NCBI GenBank assembly: GCA_905221605.1
Contig: CAJNDS010001224.1
Span: 1,395,056-1,459,055, forward strand
Direction of reading: 5' to 3'
DNA from: Symbiodinium natans
Lineage: Eukaryota > Sar > Dinophyceae > Suessiales > Symbiodiniaceae
Length of the DNA stretch: 64,000 nt
The notes below the pieces were generated by a model. That model searched no databases. It was not told the origin of the DNA and was given only the letters and a program-made list of their open reading frames with translations. Of this stretch, positions 1 to 10,277 are shown in pieces. The stretch's first letter is position 1. The number at the start of each line of letters is the position of its first letter. Position numbers and translations under genes: made by a program.

Positions 1-10
1 ACCGAGCTAA

Positions 11-400
11 CCTCACCCTGCGAGAACTAGTTCCTGGGCGGTCTGCGGGTCGTTCATCCTCATTGTCACAGAGGTCTCCAAACCTCCTATTTCCGAATTC
101 GCCCTATAGCATTTTAGGCCCCTTCACTGGGAGGCTTACGGGCCCTTCTACATTTCATTTGGAGGTTCATATGGGTAGTTATGAGTGGGGTTATGATGGT
201 GGTAGCTCTACATACAGCCCTCTTTAGGGTACTTAGAACCCTACTGATAACTACTCCTGAATTCCAAGCTCCTAAACCCTAAACCCTACACCCTAAACCC
301 TAAACCCTAGTGGCAGACCCAAGGTGTCCTGGCTGATCATCTTCGTGATTCTGCTGTCGGCGTTTTTAGCCGTTTGCTGGCACCTTGCCGCAGACGAGTT
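11..400. other. Coding-like segments, strand unresolved
   Basis: Two GC-rich unique segments, 11-77 and 310-400, sit between telomere-type arrays. On the plus strand they read as hydrophobic stretches (SWAVCGSFILIVTE; SWLIIFVILLSAFLAVCW). On the minus strand they read as polar exons with a GTGAGG donor near 17 (MNDPQTAQELVLA) and could extend the minus-strand gene at 502-2601. A fold-back element with GGAGGTTCAT-type ends lies at about 163-275. I cannot choose the strand from sequence alone. Confidence 0.3.
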
Positions 401-501
401 TAGGGCTTAGGGTTTAGGGTTTAGGCTTTAGGGTTTGAACCAAGGTGCTCGGCAAGACCTGCTGCCTAATTGCCCTAAACCCTAAACCCTAAACCCTAAA
501 C

Positions 502-2601
502 CGCAGGCAACCACAGCTAAAGTGCGCGCGCCCCGAAGAAAGCATCCCAAAGCCTCCAAGCTCTTAAGTTCTTCTGCAGGAAGAACCGCAGCTGCAGAGA
601 CGAAGGTGAACACATCCTGAGTGATATATATATATATATATATAGAATATACATATGTATACATATATATATATATATATAGAGAGAATATACATATGTA
701 TACATATATATATATATAGATATAGATATAGAATATACATATGTATACATATATATATATACACATATATATATGTGTATATATATATGTATAGTATATA
801 CATATATGTATTTGCTATGTGTATTTACAAATGTATGTATATATATATATATATATACATATACATGTACATGTATGTATATATATATATATATATATTG
901 CTTGCTACCCTAAACCCGTGATCCATTCATCGGCGTGAGCCTTGGAGTCAACCTGAAGTGGGGGGGAGGGGGGGGGAGGCAACATGACCTACCTCTGAAA
1001 GCCGCCAAAGTCGCAAATCTAGGGTTTAGGGTTAGGGTTTAGGGTTTAGGGTTTAGGGTTTAGGGTTTTAGGGTTTAGGGTTTTAGGGTTTAGGGTTCAA
1101 CATGTGTCGGGTGCTTCACGCTTGAGACGGGCCGAACTCGGCCGCCGAGAGGGATTGACCTTTGTGGATAGGAGTCTTAATGCTCGAAACCCAAAGCAGG
1201 AAACCCCTTGTTGCCCTACACAGTAAACCCTGGTCATAGCTGGGTAACATTTACATTTTTAAGGGTACTTAAACCCAATAAGGACTTTAAACAAAATATT
1301 ATTATCCCAACCGTGAACTAGTACACACAGCCAGCACGGAGAGAAGGAGAAAGTAAGCCAGATCATAAACCCCAAACCCTAAACGCTAAACCCTAAACCC
1401 TAAACCCTATACCCTAAACCCTAAACCCTAAACCCTAAACCCTAAACCCTAAACCAGATCCGTCCCTTCGGAGGTGGCGGCCAAGTGGGCACGCTCTGCT
1501 CAGACTCTCCAACTACGAGGCCAGCTGTAGACGACGCAAAGCAGCAATGCTGAGACACAGGGTTTAAAAACAGTGTTTTGGGCTTAGGGTTTAGGGTTGA
1601 GGGTTTAGGGTTTAGGGTTTAGGTTCAACTCTGAACCACGTTTACGATTTGCTTAAGAACCCCTCAAGACATTCTTCCTTATCAGAATAGTATGGGGACA
1701 GTTTTTTTTTTTCTGGGGAGGGGGGGGGGGGTTCTTAAGTTTCGCGAAGCTGCAGCCTCTTTTATCCTTGACATGAGGGAACGATCCGTCCCTTTTCTTT
1801 GCACCTTTCCATTGATCTCAGCAAGTAGCACCCTATCTTCTTACCTTCTTTCACTGAATCATAGTCCACCTCCCTCTTCCCACGTTGGGATTGGCCAAAA
1901 ATGTTAAATCCACCCCTCCTCCTCTTCTCACCTTGTGCTTGGCATTCGGCGTGGGATGCGCGATCCGAGACTCAAAGCTGGTGCTCCAGCCTGATCCTGT
2001 TACCCTAAACCCTAAACTACCTAAACCCTAAACCCTAAACCCTAGAATTTCTTGGGGTCGACACGTCTTGCGACCGAGGTTGGACCTATAGAGAGCTCAC
2101 TACGCCTTAGTTTAGGAGACGAGGTGCCGAGCAAACATTCCTAGCACGCATCCCCACAGATAAAGGCTCATGACCTAGCTCAAGATCATGGGGCATGCTG
2201 GGTACATTGTGGTTGGGACAGTGACAGTGACCATCAGTTGCTTATGGGGAAACCTTGGGATGTTCCCCGTTATACGAACAGTCCTGCGTAGGGATTATAG
2301 CACCCCCTAAAAAATCCCTGTTACGGACTGTCAGTATAAGGGGAACATCGCAACCTAAACCCTAAACCCTAAACCCTAAACCCTGAGCTTCGGGTTGTGA
2401 GTTAGGGCTACCAACCAGCGCCAAACCCTTTGGACCAGGGAGTGGTCTGCGGAATTGAGGGGACCATGGACACGCCCTTCGCAACGTGGCCTAAACCCTA
2501 AACCCTAAACCCTAAACCCTAAATGCTGGCAGGTTATTATATAAACCCTAATCCTGCAACCCACGATGGGAACCCGGGAGCCGCCCGTAGCATCCCAGAA
2601 C
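502..2601 (-). CDS. Multi-exon gene of unknown function, seven exons (partial)
   Basis: Minus-strand model with exons 2601-2561, 2490-2416, 1996-1932, 1549-1455, 1159-1120, 952-916 and 591-502. All six junctions keep phase (1/2, 1/2, 0/0, 2/1, 0/0, 1/2). Every donor is GT and every acceptor AG; exon 1996-1932 ends at GTGAGAAG. Three donors (after 1455, 916 and 502) are GTTTAGGG from a telomere-type array, and the acceptor before 2490 is TTTAG of another. Short pieces of the product are [44 protein letters not shown] and [20 protein letters not shown]. No family is recognised. The 5' end is not found, and the gene may continue leftward into exons near 318-345 and 17-62, the latter with a GTGAGG donor. 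The opposite strand is also largely open here, so strand rests on splice sites and phase. Confidence 0.6.
624..900. repeat. (TA)n-rich microsatellite
   Basis: About 270 bases of alternating TA, TATG and TACA. The stop-free frames across it give only Tyr/Ile/Met-rich low-complexity peptides and are not genes. It lies in the intron between exons 952-916 and 591-502 of the minus-strand gene. Similar tracts occur at 14240-14400, 22240-22460, 24840-24955 and 37190-37300. Confidence 0.9.
2257..2350. mobile_element. Fold-back element, family 3 (GGGATGTTCCCC ends)
   Basis: Inverted arms begin GGGATGTTCCCC and contain ACAGTCC; the other arm carries GGACTGTCAGTATAAG and ends AACATC. The length is about 95 bp. 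Related copies lie at about 4232-4330, 7758-7860, 21036-21140, 41157-41227, 42511-42605, 52787-52868 and 54475-54550. No reading frame is present, so this is a MITE-like non-autonomous element. Confidence 0.75.
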
Positions 2602-4060
2602 CTCTAAACCCTAAACCCTAAACCGCTTTCTTCGCCTAAGCCCGAAGCCTTCTGTTGGTTGGTGGTCCCTTTAAGTAGGGTTTCTGTTTTGTAGGGGGTT
2701 CTTATCAGGGTATCTATAGGGCTATATTGGGGTATAAAGGTAGCAGATAAAGAGGCCACCGGCCTTTGTAAACATGCAGGTGCTTGGACGTTTATGCTAG
2801 TTCTAAGTAGAGCTATAAAGTCCCCTAAGTAGCGTTATCAGCACAGTTACCATACTTATCACCATACTTTTCATTACCCATGAAGCGTGGCAGGCTGAAG
2901 GCTTCACAGGATTACGCCCAAGAGAAAAGCAGATTGTAGCGTTAGCTACTCATCACGAACGAAGAATTTGTAGCAGCTGGCTTGGCAAGCTAGCTGTGTC
3001 GTCAGACCGGGCTTGTATGACGAATGGTGACTTCCCGCATCATTTGCTGGTGAAGCTTTTCTGGCTGCAAATTTCGTTTCATGTGGTTGTAAGTGCCAGC
3101 GGATTTTGCCGCTGGTTTTCAGCGGATTTCTTAAAAGCGTTTTTTGTCTTCACAAAAATCAAGCACAATTTCTTCAAAATCCCCGCAGTGTTCCGAGTCC
3201 CGAGCTGCGCCAGCAGCGCCACTGCAAGAAAACAAACCGTACTCTGCAGCCAGAAAGTTAGACCTGCCAATGGCAAAGTGCGAGCATGACGAATCTGCCT
3301 TTTATGCTGCGACTTTTCTGGTCTATGCAAAGCCTTGGACAGGGCAAAGTGTTGCTGATGGTTTTGTCTGTTGGTCTCAGCATTTGGCTTCTCTGGGGGT
3401 TTGTCTGGGCACGGGTGCGCCCACTACCTGGGCTCACATCTGCAGGTGTATCGGCTTGCCTGAGTCTGAAAACTGACCCGTTGCAACAGAAAATTGGCAT
3501 GAAATAAATCCCGGCAGAGCGCCTGCAAGAGCATTAGCCCCAAGAGCTTTCAATCCTAAACCCTAAACCCTAAAGCAGCATGCCTCCCCCCCTCCCCTTC
3601 CTCTGCCCCTCCCCCTCCGCCTCTCCCCCTTGTTTTGGGGGCCCCCCTCCCTGTGGTTCATTCAGGGTTGAGGGTTTAGGCTTTAGGGTTTAGGGTGTAG
3701 GGTTTGGGGTTTAGGGTTTAGGGTCTGCGGTTCTTGGTGGAGGGCGAGGCTAGGCGGTAGGGTTTGGGGGTTTTCACTCTGCTCTCCGTGGTTCATGGGT
3801 GGTGTGGAGTTTAGGAGTTTTGGGGTTGAGGGGTGTAGGGTTTTAAAACCCAGAACCCTACACCCTAAACCCTAACCCTACCTAAAAAGGGTTGAGGTGC
3901 AAGTTCACAAGTTGGCCCCTCTGTCCCTCCTGTGGTATAACCCGCTACACGACCACCCTCTGTGAACACCCCTGTCGCTATATTTAGGTTTTATGGTTTA
4001 GGGTTTCTTGCTTCAGGTTTGCGCCCAAAGCCGCCCTTTAGGGTTAGGGGTTTAGGGGTT
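2602..4060. other. Non-coding stretch with repeats
   Basis: This stretch holds a 110-bp dispersed repeat at about 2660-2770 (second copy at 10750-10885), (CCCTAAA)n and variant arrays at 3554-3572 and 3660-3880, and a C-rich tract at 3585-3650. Overlapping short frames at 2996-3507 on both strands have no recognisable protein or consistent splice sites. I see no convincing gene. Confidence 0.5.
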
Positions 4061-4072
4061 CAGGGTTTAACC

Positions 4073-4166
4073 CTGATAATCTGCGCATTTCGGACGCAGC
4101 CGATGCATCGGAGGCGTATGTGTGCAACGTCCACCAGGGCGCGAACAAAACGGCGTTTACCATTTG
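4073..4166. CDS. Candidate exon, strand ambiguous
   Basis: On the plus strand the segment reads DASEAYVCNVHQGANKTAF after a CAG acceptor and ends in TGA. The exact complement phase on the minus strand is also open (RRFVRALVDVAHIRLRC) and ends near a GTTAAAC donor. Because both strands are open in register, it is coding-like but not assignable. If plus, it would precede the exons at 4601-5482; if minus, it would lie upstream of the gene at 502-2601. Confidence 0.35.
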
Positions 4167-4600
4167 ACGCCTGCCTGCAACTCAAAACCACAAACCCTAA
4201 ACCTGCTTGACGAAAGGTAACCCCCCAGAATGCCTGTAAGGGGATTCCAACTGCCGAAAATCCTAAATGCCAAACTGTAAGGGGGTACTATAACCTTCAT
4301 TACGGACTGTTAGTATATGGAGGGGACCTCCCAACCCTAAACCTAATTAATTTCCTTCAGAGAGGGGGTGCAAGGGGAGGAGGTAAGCCTGCAGGGAACC
4401 AAGAGGGTACTCGTTTAGGGTTTAGGGTTCGACTGCGTGAGCTTTTACTTTACACGGCCAATGCGTGTCTGAATCGAGGTTTGTTTGCACTTGCATTTTT
4501 CCACATAAAGGCATTGGTGCTGGTCGAGGAGTTTTTTTGTCCTGAAGATAATTCGGAAGAAGACTGTTCGAAGGCATGGTCGAGGGTTCAGAGGGTTTAG

Positions 4601-5482
4601 TGGCGCCTGCTGTAGCGATGACGATTTCGGTTTCCGACGGCTACTTCCCTGCAGCGTGTCCGCGGGTGGTCAGCGAGGCAAAACCCAAACCTTAAACCCT
4701 AAACCCTAAACCCTAAACCCTGAACCCTGAACCCTGGAACCCTAAACCCTAAACCCTAAACCCTAAACCCTAAACCCTAAACCCAGCAAGCGCGCGCCAA
4801 AGGTCGGGCCTCGTGCCCCCAGACGAACCGAACCAAGCACCGATGCGGGGGCCCCTAAAATTGTGGGGTCGCTGACGAGGGTTTCCTGGGTTTAGGGTTT
4901 AGGGTTTAGGGTTTAGGGCTAGGGTTTAGGGTTTAGGTTTTAGTTTAGGGTTTAGGGCTTAGGGCTTAGGGTTTAGAGCTTGAGCTTAGGTTTTACAGTA
5001 GGATTCTAAAGGGTCTTGTTGGGGGGAGGTGGTCCAGAGGCAGATTTCTGGGGAATCCTGAGTATTAGTGGGTATGCTGGCTTTTACCTACCCCTACCCC
5101 CTTTGTCAAGGACATTGTAAATAACCGTGCTCGCTGTCTCAGGCTTAACAGGATTTAGGTTTTGGGGGTTCAGTTTCGTGAGACTTTCCTTTTCGCCCTC
5201 ACAACTAACTCTAACCCGGCTGGCTGCAAGAGACCTGGATGCAAAAGGGGTTCAAGTTGTTCAAGGTTCGAGGGTTAGGGGTTTAGAGTTTGGGGTGGCT
5301 CACTGGCCGTGCCTCCGGTGGCCAAGCGGTTTGTTTCATTTGGGACGGGGTTGGTCGCAATCCCCTTAAACCCTAAACACTAAACCCTAAACCCTAAACC
5401 GTGGATGGGGGGGGGGGGGGTTGACTTCAGCCGACGCCCTAAGCCCGAGGGAGTCATAGCCGCGGGCGACAGCAGCAGCTGA
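4601..5482 (+). CDS. 3' end of a multi-exon gene, unknown function
   Basis: Exons 4601-4677, 4791-4880, 5231-5265 and 5431-5482 join in phase (0/0, 0/0, 2/1) and end at TGA 5480-5482. The first exon follows a TTTAG acceptor supplied by a telomere-type repeat and ends at a GC donor. The others use GT donors. Peptide pieces include VAMTISVSDGYFPAACPRVV, APKIVGSLTR and PEGVIAAGDSSS before the stop. The first exon has an alternating hydrophobic pattern that could be a beta-sandwich fragment, but no family can be named. The 5' part is not established. Confidence 0.5.
4681..4786. repeat. Interstitial telomere-type array (CCCTAAA)n inside an intron
   Basis: Between exons 4601-4677 and 4791-4880 the intron is made almost entirely of CCCTAAA units with a few CCCTGAA variants, from about 4686 to 4784. 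It ends ACCCAGCAAG before the exon. The array orientation is opposite to that of the GTTTAGGG-donor introns, and here the acceptor AG comes from the few bases after the array. Confidence 0.75.
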
Positions 5483-7040
5483 TTGCAACCTAGGATCCAG
5501 AGTCTAGGCCCTTCTTGCCTTTTCTTAGGGCTTAGGTTCCCTTAGCCCCATGAAACCAAAAAAGGGCACCCTTTTGATTCCTAGGCTACTCTTTCAAGGG
5601 AGTCATGCTCGGACTCCTAAGGATGTACCCCCCAGAGGTTGCCCTTAGTATACTCTTAATTTCACCCTTAAAGGCGCTCAGAGGACCTTTGGCTAGGGTC
5701 CCCAAGCCCAAAAGCAAGGAATAGACCTGCATAAAAGGGCTTAGGGTTTGGGGTTTAGGGCCCAATGCACCCCTTAGGTCAGGCATATACCTTTAGGGTT
5801 TAGGAACGCTTCTTATGATTTTCTTGATGCCCCGAGGCTACAACAATGAAACTGGCGTGGACGCAGAGGCTGTTCTAGGTTGACTTGGACAAGCGTATCT
5901 GTGTATACATACATATATATATATATGTACATATAGACATATACTTTTGTCTGTTTCAAGTTCCACGGGCCCGAATCCCTGTATGCATAGCACTATGTAA
6001 CCCATAGAATAAGCCCATCCCCAAATAAACCCTCCCCCCCCGGAATAGTCCTGGGAACAGAAGGGGTTCGAGCCAGTTCGATGAGTCAGGGGCCCCCCAG
6101 ATTTACGCCATGGTGGGAAGACAAGTTTCACCGTACGGGGTAGGTTTGAACATAGTTTTGCTTGTTTTTGTATTTTTCTTGATTTCTTAACCCTTATAAA
6201 GCCACATTTTTTTTACTAGCCCAGATGCAGATTGAGCCGATGCTGAATCCAGACCCAGCCCTGCCCAAAGCGTCGCTTAATCCTGTTTTCGTTCGTACTT
6301 TCTGCTGTGTTTTCATTGGACGGGTGAGGGGGGGGGGGGGGGTCGGGGGGGGGGGGGGGGGGTGAGGGGTGTAGGGTTGCAATGGGCTACCAGCCAAAAC
6401 CGTAGTCAAATGCAAGATCATGGAGATCCCAAAATAGACCCAGAAGTTTGATCCCCCCCCGAGGCAGAATGAGCAACCAAAGACTCCTGTAACATGCCTT
6501 TAACGTACATATAGGGAGGCTTATTATGTTTGAAGCCATGTTGGCCCAAATCAGGGGTGTTTGGGAAGATCTCCTTAGAATCACGAAGAAAAAGGGTTGT
6601 TGAGCTCTAGCCACCCTAAACAACTCAGCCTGTAAGCAGTCAGGCAAGGTGGCAAGATCTCGCCATACCTGAAGACCCCCATCTTCATACCAAGCTAACA
6701 CACCTGTAGGAGTTTAGGGTTAGGGTTTTAGGGACTTAGGAGGTTTCGGGCTTTTAAGTTTAGGCTTTGAGGTTTCATGGTGTTTTCTTTTTGTTTTTTT
6801 TTTTTTGGGGGGGGGGGTTTAAGGCTTTGGGGTCTTGCTCTTCTGTAGGGTTCTTCAGGGAGGGGGGTTCAGGAGGGAGTATGTAACCCAAGGTTCCCTA
6901 GCACTCCAACACTCCCTAAGGCTCTAAGCCTAAAGCTCCCCCCAGGTACCTACTCCCCATGAACCCCTCCCTTAAGAACCCTTTTTAATCAAACAGGGGT
7001 GAAGGAAACTTAAGGAAACCCTATTTTTTTGACACCGGGA
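5483..7040. other. Gene-free stretch with elements
   Basis: It contains a family-4 fold-back copy (ends resemble GACCCAGAGTAGGCCC and CTACTCTTGGGTCTAG) at about 5498-5610, a short TA tract at 5905-5930, G tracts at 6328-6362, and a repeat at 6860-7000 that has a second copy at 32935-33055. Minus-strand frames here read through the repeats and give no recognisable protein. Confidence 0.5.
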
Positions 7041-7072
7041 AGACACAAAAGCCCTAGGGCCTGTTCTGTCAG

Positions 7073-7148
7073 GCGCAGGACTACGCCACCGAAAATTTTC
7101 CCTTTCGGTTCAGCAACCTGTGCGTGCTGCTCGCCCCGGCATATGCAG
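7073..7148 (+). CDS. Single well-supported exon, unknown product
   Basis: Acceptor CTGTCAG precedes GCG CAG GAC and the exon ends GCA G before a GTCTTG donor. The frame reads AQDYATENFPFRFSNLCVLL followed by APAYA. The codons are GC-ending, as expected for dinoflagellate genes. The exon probably belongs to the same plus-strand gene as the candidate exons at 7320-7723, but phase linkage was not proved. Confidence 0.5.
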
Positions 7149-7321
7149 GTCTTGGGGCTCGACGGCCTGTTTTTTTGTTGAGAAGTGTTGTTGCTTGAGT
7201 TCGGAGTTCGGGGCAGGGTGGTTGCGACCCCACATGCCTAAACCCCAAACCCTAAATTTTAGGGTTAAGGCATGAAGAATGCTTTAACCTTCGGCAGAGG
7301 CAGACAGCCGCAAGTTAGATT

Positions 7322-7723
7322 ATGCATGATGAAGCACATGGCCGAGAGCGATCGCCCGATGGGCGAGTTCACATCACGTTCCCTTTGCCCATGGGCGAGT
7401 TCCATCATGTGGGGGGGAAGAGAAGAAAGAAAAAAAGAATGAGAAGAATGAGAAGAAGAACAAGAAGTGGTAAACAGTGGCCCACCACTAGGGTTATATG
7501 TTAGTATGGTAACTCAACTCTACTTATAACCCGATGTAAGGTACGTACGACCCTACCTTTTAATTTTCCGAAACCCTCAACGCCAAGACTAAACCCCAAA
7601 CCCTAAGCCCAAAACCCTAAAACCTAAACCCTAGACTACGTACCCCAGGCCGAGGAAGCTGACGCTGATGAACCAGCTTTTCGCCTACCATGCGCGGGAG
7701 GTTCGCGGGGATTTTCCCCGCGA
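7322..7723 (+). CDS. Two candidate exons downstream of 7073-7148
   Basis: A first segment, 7322-7413, follows a TTAG acceptor and reads RSPDGRVHITFPLPMGEF. A second, 7651-7723, follows a CCCCAG acceptor and reads LTLMNQLFAYHAREVRGDF. The latter can end at a GTTCGC donor or just before a TTTAGGG array. An AG-rich simple tract (7415-7470) lies between them. No domain is recognised. Confidence 0.35.
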
Positions 7724-8103
7724 GTTTAGGGTTTGGGGTTTAGGGTTAGGGTTTAGGTTGCGATGTTCCCCCCTTCTACTAGCAGCTCCTTAATAGGGAT
7801 GATCATATGGGGTACTAGAATCCCCATTAAGGACTGGAAGTATAAGGGGGAACATCCCAAGGTTTAGGGTTCGCTGCAAGCCCAGATGCAAAAAAACGCT
7901 TAGGGTTCAGGGCCTTAGGGTTTAGGGTTTAGGTTTTGGGGTTTGGGGTTGAGGGTTTACGGTTCAGGGTTTAGGGTTGAGGTTTACTGGTTAGGGTTCG
8001 ATTGAGTCGGCTTCAACATTTCAGGCTTCAGGGATACGTGCGTGTCATATCGTTCAAGAGTTCTGTGTTCAGGACGCAGCCTCTTGGCGCTCTGATTGCC
8101 GAG

Positions 8104-9303
8104 CAATTTGCACCGGTGTTCGGAAACACAATGGGCCAGCGCAGTGCACGCAGAACGAGATATGCTCCAAAGCACTTGTGAACATTGCGCGCTGTGCGCA
8201 CTAATGTGCGCACTCGAAGATTTCAACAGGGCCGGCAAGAAAGTTTTCAGTGATTACTATGCTTACCATACTGGGACGGGGCTTCAGCACACTGCCCGCC
8301 AGAAATGCACGGCTCGCTCACGATCTCGTCCCCTCAGCCCGAAGCCCCATCCGAAGGCATCAGAGGTCCGCGTCTATGTGGTGCTCAAGCGCATGATTAT
8401 TCCTATGCTGATTGCACCTCGGCAGCAACGTTTAAAGGCATTCGGACGCTCGGCTGGCTCTAAGAAACATGGTGAGCAAGGCATTTTTATATGACTGTAT
8501 GATTATGTGAGTATATTTTTATGTCATTATATCATTGTATTAGTATAGTAGCTTAGTATAGCCATACTAGCAATAATAATAAGATCAAAAATAGTGGTTT
8601 TTGCATTATCATCTTGTTATCTTGCCAGAGGGTGCTGCAAGGGCTGGTGGCCAGTAGCGGAAGTCATTCGATGAGTAAAGTATTGTACGGCCTCCCCCGG
8701 CTTGCAAAGCGGGGACCCCGGGACTCCGATACTCCTTATAATTAAGTGAACCTTCTTAAGAGAAATAACGTATAGGAGGGTTCCTTATTATGGTTTGAGG
8801 AGTAAGAAGATTCCTTATCATGGTTTTAAGGAATAAGAGGGTTCATTCTTATGTTTTAAGGAATAGTCCATACTTAAGGGGTATTGGGGTCTCTGGGGAC
8901 ACGAGCTGACCTTGCAGAAGCGGGCAGCTGCACTTCCCCTCTTCATGGCCTCGCGCCACGTGTGGTTGCAGGAGTTCCTTACATCTCTTTACGTCTTAGT
9001 AGCTGAGTGAGTACACTTTATACACTTTTTTGGGACACTCTAGCCCCTATAGAACTGAAAGTGTACGCTTTTTTGGGGCTTCATGAACTCAGCAACCAAG
9101 ACGTTGAGGAGGGTTTCTGCAAGGCTTGGTTGCGATTTAAGGGTTTAGAGCTCGAAAGGGTTAGGGGCATGTTTCGATGGCTTCACGGTTGCTGGCTTAG
9201 TGGCTCCTTCTTCCGACGGTGGGAGGTTCAGACTATTTATCAAAGCTGGGATAAAGGGGGAGTCGCCACAGTCACCAATGCGGCAATATGGTCAGTTCTC
9301 TAA
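8104..9303 (+). CDS. Three-exon gene end, unknown function, with introner intron
   Basis: Exons 8104-8471 (donor GTGAGC), 8928-9006 (donor GTGAGTAC) and 9093-9303 (stop TAA) join in phase 1/2 and 2/1. The first exon is unusually long for this window and reads through NRAGKKVFSDYYAYHTGTGL and VRVYVVLKRMIIPMLIAPRQ. The second carries LPLFMASRHVWLQEFLTSLY. The last carries FCKAWLRFKGLELERVRGMF and ends IWSVL. Basic, aromatic-rich segments are present, but no known domain is seen. The 5' end is uncertain; an in-frame stop lies at 8093. Confidence 0.55.
9007..9092 (+). mobile_element. Introner element forming an 86-nt intron (family 8)
   Basis: The element begins GTGAGTACAC and ends CATGAACTCAG, so its ends coincide with the donor and acceptor. 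It has a hairpin core (CACTTTTTTGGG against CCCCAAAAAAGCG). A related copy with the same GAACTGAAAGT...GAACTCAGCAAC segment lies at 31340-31405, and a weaker relative at 57635-57705. Removing it joins the exons in phase. Confidence 0.7.
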
Positions 9304-9418
9304 ACTGCGGCACTCTCTTCTCCCTTTCATAATACAGGCCCAAAAGGGAACGTTCTTTCGTTGAGCAGGGGTCGAAAAGCACCCTAAACCCTAAACCCTA
9401 AACCATGGAGCCGCACAG

Positions 9419-9492
9419 CAGCGCTGCAAGGCAGCCGTCGTGGGAATCTGCATCTCCCATGGCCCCTTGACTCCTTGGATGTGTACTTGGAG
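9419..9492 (+). CDS. Candidate exon ending at an introner donor
   Basis: After a CACAG acceptor the frame reads LHLPWPLDSLDVYLE and stops exactly at CTTGGAG/GTTC, the 5' end of a family-2 element. A second frame is also open, so the frame is uncertain. The segment after the element (9638-9700) reads KLFGMSARRAQSPHLRKMP to a stop, but phase does not match with certainty. Confidence 0.35.
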
Positions 9493-9637
9493 GTTCGGGG
9501 TTTAGGGTTTAGGGTTTAGGGTTTAGGATAACTGTACTTAGAACTGTACTTTTAAGCCCCTTAAGTGCCCTAATATGGTTACAAGTACAGTTATAAGTAC
9601 AGTTATAGTTGGTGAATAAGTACCATGAACCTCCAGG
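9486..9637. mobile_element. Family-2 introner (CTTGGAGGTTC ends) containing a telomere array
   Basis: The ends are CTTGGAGGTTC and CCATGAACCTCCAG, flanked by TA. Four and a half TTTAGGG units (about 9497-9527) replace the part of the left arm that other copies carry (CATGGTACTTATTAACC). The right arm is intact. Other copies lie at about 12900-13020, 20636-20773, 37949-38059, 39162-39274, 40017-40174, 43009-43145, 49354-49504, 52138-52251, 54311-54455, 58601-58713 and 62072-62222. Confidence 0.75.
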
Positions 9638-10277
9638 TAAGCTGTTCGGAATGAGCGCCCGTAGAGCCCAATCCCCTCATTTGCGGAAGATGCCTTAAAT
9701 CATGGGTTCAGGTTCAGGGTTTAGGGTTTAGGGTTCAGGGTTCAGGGTTCAGGGTTTAGGGTTTAGGGTTTAGGGTTTAGGGAATTCATGGGTAGTTACA
9801 AGTAGGTTCATAAGTATGGAAACTGTGCTTGTAACCCTAGTTCGGGTACTTAAAACCCTGCTTACATCTACCCATGAACCTCCAAGTGGAAGGGTTCACC
9901 TTGCTGCAAGGTCGAGTGCGGCTGAGGGTTGAGGTTTAGGGTTAAGGGTTAAGGGTTTAGACCCTAACCCTAAACTGTCTTAGGGCTCTCAGTCAGGGAA
10001 CCAGGGCCTCCCCCCCATTGCCACTTTAGGAATCTGTGACAAAGAGTGTGGCCAGGCAGACGTCAGACCCACTAACTTATCCCAGAGACTCCAAGACTGC
10101 TGAAGCAAGGCCCTATTCCTCAAACCATAAAAAGGAACCCTCGTATATTTACGGGAATATTGCTTAATTAAGGGGTATTGGAAGGCCGAAACCCTAAACC
10201 ATCAACCCTAAACCCCAAGCCCTAAACCCTAAACCCTAAACCCTTTAAGAAACAAAAGCGAAACTGCCTCTTTGCAG

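Noticed and set aside
430-470. Plus reading LGKTCCLI resembling a small-GTPase P-loop
   Set aside because: Too short, lacks the full GxxxxGK motif and has no matching neighbouring exon.
482-921. Tyr/Ile-rich frames on both strands
   Set aside because: They lie in TA/TATG microsatellite; only the segment 502-591 has splice-supported coding potential.
9007-9100. N-terminal part of the plus frame starting at 9007
   Set aside because: The first 86 bases are the introner. The frame before 9093 is intron sequence translated by chance.
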